Source: Phycisphaerales bacterium
Lineage (GTDB): Bacteria; Planctomycetota; Phycisphaerae; Phycisphaerales; UBA1924
DNA length: 5,060 nt
Assembly: GCA_026982035.1 (NCBI GenBank)
Contig: JALSHW010000054.1
Location: forward strand, 1 to 5,060
Direction of reading: 5' to 3'
The position numbers were made by a program, and so were the translations under genes. Shown in pieces: positions 1 to 5,060 of the stretch. How positions within the stretch are numbered: position 1 is the first letter of the stretch; each line of letters opens with the position of its first letter. A model generated the notes under the pieces. The model searched no databases. It had not been told where the DNA came from and saw only the letters and a list, made by a program, of their open reading frames with translations.

Positions 1-1118
1 ATCTTCCCGGCTTCGACTTTCGAAATATCAAGGATGTCGTTGATGATTGAGAGTAGGAAATGGCCATTGCGTTGAATGGTTTGGACATATTCCTCGCGTT
101 CTTGGGTAGAAATTGTTTCGGTAGAAAGCAGTTCGGTGTAGCCGAGAATTGCAGTCATGGGTGTGCGGATTTCATGACTCATATTGGCGAGGAAATCTGT
201 CTTGGAACGATCCGCCGAGCGTGCTTCTTCCACAGCGATCTGAAGTTCTTGGGTCCGTATTTCGACCTTGTCTTGGAGTGAATTGTTGAGCTCTCGGAGT
301 TGACGGCCTCTGCTTTGAATGGCTTCTCGCATTTTCTCAAAGGAACGACCAAGATCACCGATTTCGTCGATACCCAAATCTGGAGTTTGATGGGAGTAGT
401 CGCCTTTGGAAAGGGTTTCTGATGCACGAACCAAAAGTGTGAGCCGGAGAAGTTCTTTGCGGAGGATGTAGGAACCGATCAGCATGGTCGCCAGACAAAT
501 AATGACACCAATGGCTACGGTCGAAGCGATTTGATTTTGTCGCGCTTGGTCGATACTTGCCGTTGATCGGTCGAGAACAATTCGTCCAACAGAATTTTGT
601 TGTTTCAATTTGGTCGAAAAACTTGAGAGTTCATCTTCACTCTGAATCACATCTGCATCAGGTTCGTCTTGGAATCCAAATCCCATGTCAAAATCGATCC
701 CAAGGTCCATGTCCATGGGTTCAATATTTTGCTCGTAAGTATGAGTCCTCTGCTCCAAAGCGGATTGTGTTGAATGAGAACGGGTTCGCAAATTGATCGC
801 GTTGGCAATCAAGGCCCCCGCCGAATCGTACACCCTACATGAAATCAAATCATCATCTCCCTCCAACACCGAATCAAGCACACGCTGAACCTCAGAAAAA
901 TCACCGACATTCATTGGGAGTTGAATCGCCAAAGCGATACTTTCGATCTGAGCTTGGGCGGATTTATCGTTTTCTTTGGTAGCAAATCGAGTCATCTGCA
1001 TGATGCTCAAGGCGGCCATAAATCCGACGCAAATCGTGACAATCAACATCGCTCCAAGCAACGCTTTATTGCGAAGAGTCAATGCCCTATATGTATTGGA
1101 AAAAATCCGCTTAGTCAT
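1..1118 (-). CDS. Membrane-bound sensor histidine kinase, C-terminus missing at window edge
   Basis: Translated by hand from the ATG at 1118, this frame stays open for 372 codons to the left edge. A hydrophobic segment at about residues 19-40, a periplasmic region (41-196) and a second membrane segment (197-219) lead into a HAMP domain (about 217-270, with DEIG at 251-254), a short coiled coil (about 270-305) and a HisKA dimerisation domain. The H-box MSHEIRTPM at 313-321 puts the phospho-accepting histidine at H315, and [13 protein letters not shown] (360-372) is the second HisKA helix. The ATP-binding domain, and any receiver domain, would lie off the window; this H-box style is common in hybrid kinases. 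The periplasmic part ([15 protein letters not shown], then [12 protein letters not shown]) resembles CHASE8-like sensors, from memory. The Asp/Met-rich stretch at 134-149 is unusual. The start overlaps the upstream stop in ATGACTAA, suggesting translational coupling. In-frame ATGs at 1127 and 1148 are alternatives; 1127 has a GAGAAG-like site just upstream. The ligand is unknown. Confidence 0.95.
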   Translation of the reverse strand, partial: MTKRIFSNTYRALTLRNKALLGAMLIVTICVGFMAALSIMQMTRFATKENDKSAQAQIESIALAIQLPMNVGDFSEVQRVLDSVLEGDDDLISCRVYDSAGALIANAINLRTRSHSTQSALEQRTHTYEQNIEPMDMDLGIDFDMGFGFQDEPDADVIQSEDELSSFSTKLKQQNSVGRIVLDRSTASIDQARQNQIASTVAIGVIICLATMLIGSYILRKELLRLTLLVRASETLSKGDYSHQTPDLGIDEIGDLGRSFEKMREAIQSRGRQLRELNNSLQDKVEIRTQELQIAVEEARSADRSKTDFLANMSHEIRTPMTAILGYTELLSTETISTQEREEYVQTIQRNGHFLLSIINDILDISKVEAGK

Positions 1119-2061
1119 ACAGGTCATCCGCTTCTCTGATAAGGTCATTGGGGAATGTGATGCCAATACGCTTGGCGACGACTTGGTTGAGAGTAATGTG
1201 CGGGAAAGCAGGGCCTGACAAAAGATCAGCGGCTGAAATTCCGTTGAGCAACGACTCGGATACTATCTGGCCAGCTGATACGCCTTGTTCGCTCGGGTCA
1301 ATTCCAACACCAATCAATGCGCCAGCTTTGACAACCTGGGAGGAAAAGGCAAAGACTCGTAGTTTGTGTTTGAGAGAAGCAATAAGCAACGCTTTGACAG
1401 TGCCCGGGGAGTAGACCTTTGGGTCTGAAATCATCCATGCAAAATCCACGCGCTGACCAACCAACGCATTGACGGCCTTGGCATCAGTGCCAAAGGTGTC
1501 CATATCGAACTCTTTGAGTACCCATCCGGCAGGAAGTTGACTTCGAGCGTTGCTGAGAAGCTCGTTGGATCGCTGAGAACTCGACCGATACAGCACGCCA
1601 ATGGTTTTGACATTACCCATGACTCGCTTCATCAAATCGAACTGATCCGCAGGCGAAACATCGGCAGAAATCCCAGCAGTGTTCGGTCTGCTCTCAAGCC
1701 CAAGCGATCGAGGATTAGAAACCATGGCATACACCATTGGCACCGATGGATTGAGCTTTCGACCAATCCCCACCGAGGCCTTGGCTCCAATGGCGAGGCA
1801 AACATCACTTGGCGCCAATGCATCAAGATCAGATTGAACGATCTCAGAGAGTGCTTTGGTGACGATTGTGACGCCTTTGATCTTTGAAATTGTTTTTTTG
1901 GCATTGACAGCACACTCTTGGTACTGGGCAGAGTTTGAACTCAGCACAATCAAAACTCTAGATTCGGCCCAAGCATTCAAACTGCAAGCGCAAAGAACAA
2001 TGAGCATCACCAATCGTGTGATGGTCCAGTGTCTCAGGATTCCTCTGCATGATGTCTGCAC
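1111..2061 (-). CDS. Periplasmic substrate-binding protein, ABC_sub_bind (PF04392) family
   Basis: This is a 316-residue protein, the usual length for the family that includes the tryptophan/tyrosine-binding protein TrpX. Residues 1-32 form a signal peptide: basic positions R6, R10 and R16, a hydrophobic core at 17-26, and a likely cleavage after AWA at 30-32. Family marks are the two-lobe layout, [14 protein letters not shown] at 152-165 opening the second lobe, the strand around RVFAF (235-239), and [18 protein letters not shown] at 243-260, which matches the hallmark region before the C-terminal helices. The start is a GTG, the only usable start codon after the preceding stop; GAGAG lies 5 nt upstream and AAAGGA further out (2075-2080). 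The gene follows the TonB receptor by 30 nt and overlaps the kinase. No permease or ATPase gene is visible, so it may serve as a ligand-presenting subunit for the kinase rather than for uptake (inference). The ligand cannot be read from sequence; amino acids are only known for some relatives. Confidence 0.93.
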   Translation of the reverse strand: MQTSCRGILRHWTITRLVMLIVLCACSLNAWAESRVLIVLSSNSAQYQECAVNAKKTISKIKGVTIVTKALSEIVQSDLDALAPSDVCLAIGAKASVGIGRKLNPSVPMVYAMVSNPRSLGLESRPNTAGISADVSPADQFDLMKRVMGNVKTIGVLYRSSSQRSNELLSNARSQLPAGWVLKEFDMDTFGTDAKAVNALVGQRVDFAWMISDPKVYSPGTVKALLIASLKHKLRVFAFSSQVVKAGALIGVGIDPSEQGVSAGQIVSESLLNGISAADLLSGPAFPHITLNQVVAKRIGITFPNDLIREADDLYD

Positions 2062-2091
2062 GAATACTCTCTGTTCCTTTGAGCGGTTGAA

Positions 2092-4251
2092 TCAAAACTT
2101 GATCTGAACTCTTGCGAAAATTGATCGGCCTGGGGTTTCAAAAGAATTGAGAAACAAGGTGCCAACAGGGTTTACCACGATGTCGGTTTCATCGAGCAGG
2201 TCAGAGACTCCGATCATAATTTCCCCTCGACCATCAAAGACATCCATGGCCCAGGTCAGATCAAGACGATGACGCTCTGGCCAACCTCCATCATCAAGAC
2301 CATCAGGTTGTCCTTCTCCGGTATAACGATAGTTCATTGACAAAGTATGATCTTCATTGAGAACAAGGCGAGCACGAACACCTGTATCGTTCTCCGTTGG
2401 TCGATATGCACGAATGTGAACATCAGGATCAAGACGCTGGGTAAAGTCAAAATGGTTGAAAGCGTACCACGCTGAGAGAGTAAGGGCATCTGTAGTGTGC
2501 GTAATTTCAGTTTCAAATCCATAGGATTCCGCGTCATAGGCGTTGGCAAGTGTGTTGGCAATCATACCTTGCCCTGTAGGATCTCCAATCGTGATTACAC
2601 CTACGAGATCTTCGTAAAGATTAAAAAATCCATTGACACGGATGGTGATTTCCTCTGAGAATCGGCCATAATATCCGATCTCCCCAGAATAAATTTGTTC
2701 GTTATCCAACTCTCCTGCTGGATAAAGAGCAAAGCCATAAGTTCCCGGCAAAAACGGTGGCGAAAGCAAAGGCGATCTGAAAATCCCCAACTCTCGGATG
2801 GAAACTTGCTGAGCTCGAAATGCTTTGGCCACCGAAAAACGGAGTGTGTGATCACCTTGATCGTCAAGCCAATGAATCCAGCTCATACGACCCGACCAAT
2901 CGGTCTGGGTTCCAGAATACCAATCAACACGGGCCTGAGTTTCCAGCGAGTTTCGATCACTTACCTGCCAACGATCCACAAAATAAAATCCTGCCCATTG
3001 TTCCTCATCAGATAATTCTCGAACAGAGTTTGTAAAATCTTGACGATCAAAATCGAAGAAAGAAAATCGAAGTGAAGCACCAAGTAAAACAGAATGGTTT
3101 TCTGATGGCGCAAAGGAATACAAGGCATCGACATTCATGTCTGCAGAATTCTGCCTCCACACCGACGGTCGTGTCACATCTTCATAGAGCCCATAGGCCT
3201 GGATCATAAATGATGAACCACCATCTATTTGACGGTCAAATTTAAAATTGAATCGGGTGGTCTGTATTTCTTCATCCAATCCAGATTGAAATCCAATCAA
3301 CTCAAAATCCCCTCGCTCGATGTCCGCAAACGAAACACCGAAGGTTATTTCCGTGTCCGAATCAACGCTGTAGCCCGCTTGCCAGTCAATCCGTGTGTTT
3401 CGGCCAAAATCTCTCGAGGTGATGGTGTCATTGTCGATGGCATCTTCAGAGGTTTCGATCGAATCATACTGGGCACTGATACGCCATCCAAATTTCTCGT
3501 CCCCGGCACCGTAGCGGAAATATCCTGAATAATCGCCGAACTCATTGATCGTTGATGAAGAAAGAAATCCCAATTGTTCGCGAGGATCTTTCCGAATGAC
3601 ATTGACCACGCCATTGAATGCGTTGGCACCCCAGACCGCTCCACCCGGGCCTCGGACGACTTCGATGCGTTCGATGTCTTCGGGGAGGATCGAGAACCGT
3701 TGGAAGTCTGCACCGCCTGCAACGGCACCTCCGATTTGTTGACCATCCAAAAGAAAGAGTGTCCGGTCATTGATTTCCCCGCCCATGCCTCGAACGCCGA
3801 TGGCGTAGCGATTTCGATCCATCCGTGTCACATTCATTCCAGGAATAAACTCAAGGGCCTCGGCAATGTTGGTGACGCCGGAGTAGTGAATGTCTTTGGC
3901 GGTAAAAATTGACACAGCAGCACCAGCTTGATTCACACGCTGACTACTTCGGCCAGCGGTAATGACGACATCGAAATCTTCAAACATCAGATCAAGAGCC
4001 GAGTCAAGCGCATCAAGGTCTTGATCTGGGTCAACGGACTCGTCGTCGGCAAAAAGACTGGGCTCAGGTTGATTACCTGTGTTATCTGATGCAAGCGACT
4101 GGTCTGAAACCACTGTATTAACCGGCGTGGTGTGCCCAAATTCAGAATCGGCGAGTGTAAGAGAGGTCAAAGAGCAACCGACGAGCATCACCAATGCCTG
4201 AGTAAACCACCGACGAACTTCAATCTTCACTATCTTCTTGGAGGCATACAT
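2092..4251 (-). CDS. TonB-dependent outer-membrane receptor
   Basis: This is a 719-residue protein that would import a scarce compound across the outer membrane using TonB/ExbBD energy. I chose the ATG at 4251 because AAGGA lies 6 nt upstream and a classic signal peptide follows (K5, K6, K9, R13, R14, then a hydrophobic core to about 25). The frame extends to a TTG at 4320, but those extra 23 residues are not signal-like. Signal peptidase I could cut after A34; L23-V24-G25-C26 also fits a lipobox. An acidic stretch (69-94) precedes the TonB box, DVVITAG at 94-100. The plug domain spans about 101-220 and includes LFLLDGQQIGG (165-175), IERIEVVRGPGG (193-204) and the hallmark VWGANAFNGVVNVI (206-219). 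The rest is a 22-strand-type barrel of aromatic-rich alternating strands ending in a terminal Phe (ARVQIKF), the usual BAM signal. Length is normal for the family. It is first in the operon. The substrate is not predictable; I do not see enough to say siderophore, vitamin or sugar. Confidence 0.96.
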   Translation of the reverse strand: MYASKKIVKIEVRRWFTQALVMLVGCSLTSLTLADSEFGHTTPVNTVVSDQSLASDNTGNQPEPSLFADDESVDPDQDLDALDSALDLMFEDFDVVITAGRSSQRVNQAGAAVSIFTAKDIHYSGVTNIAEALEFIPGMNVTRMDRNRYAIGVRGMGGEINDRTLFLLDGQQIGGAVAGGADFQRFSILPEDIERIEVVRGPGGAVWGANAFNGVVNVIRKDPREQLGFLSSSTINEFGDYSGYFRYGAGDEKFGWRISAQYDSIETSEDAIDNDTITSRDFGRNTRIDWQAGYSVDSDTEITFGVSFADIERGDFELIGFQSGLDEEIQTTRFNFKFDRQIDGGSSFMIQAYGLYEDVTRPSVWRQNSADMNVDALYSFAPSENHSVLLGASLRFSFFDFDRQDFTNSVRELSDEEQWAGFYFVDRWQVSDRNSLETQARVDWYSGTQTDWSGRMSWIHWLDDQGDHTLRFSVAKAFRAQQVSIRELGIFRSPLLSPPFLPGTYGFALYPAGELDNEQIYSGEIGYYGRFSEEITIRVNGFFNLYEDLVGVITIGDPTGQGMIANTLANAYDAESYGFETEITHTTDALTLSAWYAFNHFDFTQRLDPDVHIRAYRPTENDTGVRARLVLNEDHTLSMNYRYTGEGQPDGLDDGGWPERHRLDLTWAMDVFDGRGEIMIGVSDLLDETDIVVNPVGTLFLNSFETPGRSIFARVQIKF

Positions 4252-4257
4252 AGCATT

Positions 4258-4262
4258 TCCTT
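4258..4262 (-). promoter_or_regulatory. Ribosome binding site that fixes the receptor start
   Basis: On the minus strand AAGGA is followed by a 6-nt spacer (AATGCT) and then ATG at 4251. This is the reason to prefer that codon over the upstream in-frame TTG at 4320. Confidence 0.75.
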
Positions 4263-4351
4263 GGGTTGGACACGGTTTGTATCGGTCTCTGTACCGCTGC
4301 AATTCAGCCCTATAAATCAATTGCTACGATTGAACAGGATTCCACGAGATA

Positions 4352-4373
4352 AAAATGCGATCAAAATGCGATC
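4352..4373. repeat. Perfect tandem 11-bp repeat, possible response-regulator operator
   Basis: The plus strand reads AAAATGCGATC twice in a row (4352-4362 and 4363-4373). On the minus strand, towards the receptor gene, each unit is GATCGCA followed by TTTT, a 7+4 layout. Next to it TATCTCG (4351-4345) matches four of the seven core bases of a third unit. The repeat ends about 100 nt upstream of the receptor start. Tandem 11-bp direct repeats of a 7-bp core plus a 4-bp AT-rich part are the architecture of PhoB-type boxes, although this core differs from the enterobacterial PhoB sequence. The repeat itself is certain; operator function is inference. Confidence 0.55.
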
Positions 4374-4430
4374 AAATTACACGACAACTTCACCCCCAAA
4401 TCTGGCGTATCAACATCGCTTTCCATTTCG

Positions 4431-4452
4431 TTTTCTCTATTTCAAGAGAAAA
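4431..4452. repeat. AT-rich inverted repeat (8-6-8)
   Basis: TTTTCTCT is followed by the six bases ATTTCA and then the exact reverse complement AGAGAAAA. The dyad lies about 180 nt upstream of the receptor start and 235 nt upstream of the RNA-binding protein start. It lacks the GC-rich stem of an intrinsic terminator, so a binding site for a dimeric regulator is the better guess. It could also be a chance palindrome in AT-rich DNA. Confidence 0.35.
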
Positions 4453-4595
4453 TTCCATGATTTCGATGACAGTTTTCGCTCGAGGGGGGCTCAATCGACC
4501 CTGAAGGTCTAAAAACAGTCATTTCCCTCTGGTTTTTTGGAATTTCATTTTTGCCTTCATCCCATGTCTGTTCATTAAGGGGTCTAAACTTTGGT

Positions 4596-4615
4596 GCACC
4601 GCCTTGAGGCGTTGC
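4596..4615 (+). other. Hairpin in the probable leader of the RNA-binding protein gene
   Basis: GCACCGCC and GGCGTTGC pair across a TTGA loop, giving an 8-bp stem with one internal mismatch. It lies 70 nt upstream of the start codon, so it would be in the mRNA leader if transcription starts further left. There is no following T run, so it is not an intrinsic terminator. A role in leader stability or temperature-dependent translation is speculative. Confidence 0.3.
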
Positions 4616-4674
4616 CGTCGACGAAGAAGATGCCCGACTCTCCCTCTCGATCTGATAAGACTCACGGGCAAATT

Positions 4675-4679
4675 GGAAG
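4675..4679 (+). promoter_or_regulatory. Ribosome binding site of the RNA-binding protein gene
   Basis: GGAAG stands 6 nt before the ATG at 4686. It supports this start, which also places the RNP2 motif at the normal distance from the N-terminus. Confidence 0.6.
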
Positions 4680-4685
4680 ACTGCA

Positions 4686-5060
4686 ATGTTGAACCTGTAT
4701 GTAGGGAACCTCCCTTACTCAATGAATGACCAAGAACTCAATGAGCTTTTCTCACAAATTGGCGATGTCCAATCAGCCAAGGTAATGAGTGACCGCGAAA
4801 CCGGCCGCTCGCGTGGCTTCGGCTTCGTAGAAATGGCTGACACAGACGCTGGCCATCAAGCAATCGAAAAACTCAATGGCCAAGACTGTGACGGCCGCGC
4901 ACTCGTTGTCAACGAAGCACGCCCACGCGAAGAACGCCCACGCGGCGGCGGTGGCGGTGGTCGCGGCGGCTACGGTGGCGGTGGTGGTGGCTACGGTGGT
5001 GGCGGCGGCGGTGGTCGCGGCGGCTACGGTGGCGGTGGTGGCGGCGGCGGTGGCCGCGGC
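4686..5060 (+). CDS. Glycine-rich RRM RNA-binding protein, C-terminus cut by window edge
   Basis: The frame from ATG 4686 is open for 125 codons to the right edge. Residues 3-79 form one RNA recognition motif: RNP2 is LYVGNL at 4-9 and RNP1 is RGFGFVEM at 43-50. The aromatic residues Y5, F45 and F47 that stack on RNA bases are present; the last RNP1 position is Met rather than Phe/Tyr. A charged linker, RPREERPR (79-86), leads to a tail (87-125) that is Gly except for R93, Y96, Y103, R111, Y114 and R124, giving RGGY units. The layout is that of bacterial glycine-rich RNA-binding proteins, small cytoplasmic proteins whose cyanobacterial members are often cold-induced. The ATG has GGAAG 6 nt upstream. 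Tail glycine codons are all GGC or GGT. The gene is transcribed away from the receptor operon, and no functional link is evident. Its specific RNA targets are unknown. Confidence 0.93.
   Translation, partial: MLNLYVGNLPYSMNDQELNELFSQIGDVQSAKVMSDRETGRSRGFGFVEMADTDAGHQAIEKLNGQDCDGRALVVNEARPREERPRGGGGGGRGGYGGGGGGYGGGGGGGRGGYGGGGGGGGGRG
4953..5041 (+). repeat. In-frame 54-bp-period coding repeat in the Gly-rich tail
   Basis: A 35-bp segment at 4953-4987 recurs without a mismatch at 5007-5041, an offset of 54 bp or 18 codons. Each copy encodes the GGRGGYGGGGG pattern. The identity at synonymous positions suggests recent duplication or slippage rather than protein-level selection alone. The array may continue beyond the right edge. 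Confidence 0.8.

Larger units (their letters stand above)
4252..4685. other. Divergent intergenic control region
   Basis: These 434 nt separate the leftward receptor operon from the rightward RNA-binding protein gene and must hold both promoters. I see a tandem 11-bp repeat (4352-4373), an AT-rich palindrome (4431-4452) and a GC-rich hairpin in the rightward leader (4596-4615). No strong sigma-70 promoter stands out. For the receptor, TATAGG on the minus strand at 4314-4309 could be a -10 element, but the -35 position (CTGTTC) is poor, as expected of an activator-dependent promoter. For the rightward gene, TTGCCT at 4551-4556 with a 17-nt spacer to ATTAAG is a weak candidate. The short open frames here lack coding character. 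Confidence 0.6.

Noticed and set aside
1537..1887. 116-codon open frame on the plus strand, antisense to the binding-protein gene
   Set aside because: The opposite strand carries a clear family match; the antisense product has no signal, motif or ribosome binding site.
2062..2094. The binding-protein gene is in the same frame as the receptor, separated by one TGA and ten sense codons, so readthrough could give a fusion
   Set aside because: The binding protein has its own start and a full signal peptide, which would be misplaced in a fusion, and the receptor ends in the normal terminal Phe needed for barrel insertion.
3345..3770. 141-codon open frame on the minus strand inside the receptor gene
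   Set aside because: It lies in another frame over the highly conserved plug and early barrel region and has no recognisable domain or start context.
4252..4351. Possible cobalamin or other riboswitch before the TonB receptor
   Set aside because: The space between the tandem repeat and the start is only about 100 nt, and I see no conserved B12-box-like element or nested stems.
4132..4512. 126-codon open frame on the plus strand across the receptor start and the control region
   Set aside because: Its first part is antisense to the receptor signal peptide, its second part covers repeats and AT-rich promoter-like DNA, and the product looks non-coding.
4497..4520. Small hairpin GACC-CTGAA-GGTC followed by TAAAAAC, considered as a terminator
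   Set aside because: The stem is only four base pairs, there is no T tract on the plus strand, and divergent genes need no terminator here.
4519..4722. 67-codon open frame on the minus strand across the RNA-binding protein start
   Set aside because: It overlaps the well-supported start and ribosome site of the RRM gene, and its basic, low-information product matches nothing I recognise.

Overview
The window holds a leftward three-gene operon-like block on the minus strand and, facing away from it, the start of a rightward gene on the plus strand. In transcription order the block encodes a TonB-dependent outer-membrane receptor (4251 to 2092), a periplasmic substrate-binding protein of the ABC_sub_bind family (2061 to 1111), and a membrane-bound sensor histidine kinase (from 1118, cut by the left edge). 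Spacing is tight: 30 nt between the first two genes and an overlap between the last two, so co-transcription is very likely. A 434-nt divergent control region (4252 to 4685) separates the block from an RRM-type glycine-rich RNA-binding protein, which is cut by the right edge.

The TonB receptor and the periplasmic proteins point to a Gram-negative bacterium with an outer membrane. Base composition is moderate. Glycine-rich RRM proteins occur in several such phyla (cyanobacteria, planctomycetes, some proteobacteria), so I cannot name a lineage from this window.

The most interesting point is the composition of the block. It has an outer-membrane importer, a binding protein and a two-component sensor, but no ABC permease or ATPase in the visible part. 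The simplest reading (inference) is a ligand-sensing relay: the receptor brings a compound into the periplasm, the binding protein captures it, and the kinase reads either the loaded protein or the compound and reports to an unseen response regulator. Upstream of the receptor is a perfect 11-bp tandem repeat with the one-helical-turn spacing used by OmpR/PhoB-type response regulators, a plausible operator for such a circuit. The kinase also has an unusual Asp/Met/Gly/Phe-rich stretch in its periplasmic domain.

The divergent RNA-binding protein looks unrelated in function. Its visible tail is an almost pure Gly tract with Arg and Tyr at regular places, encoded by a 54-bp-period DNA repeat. I found no RNA genes, insertion sequences, CRISPR arrays or convincing terminators.
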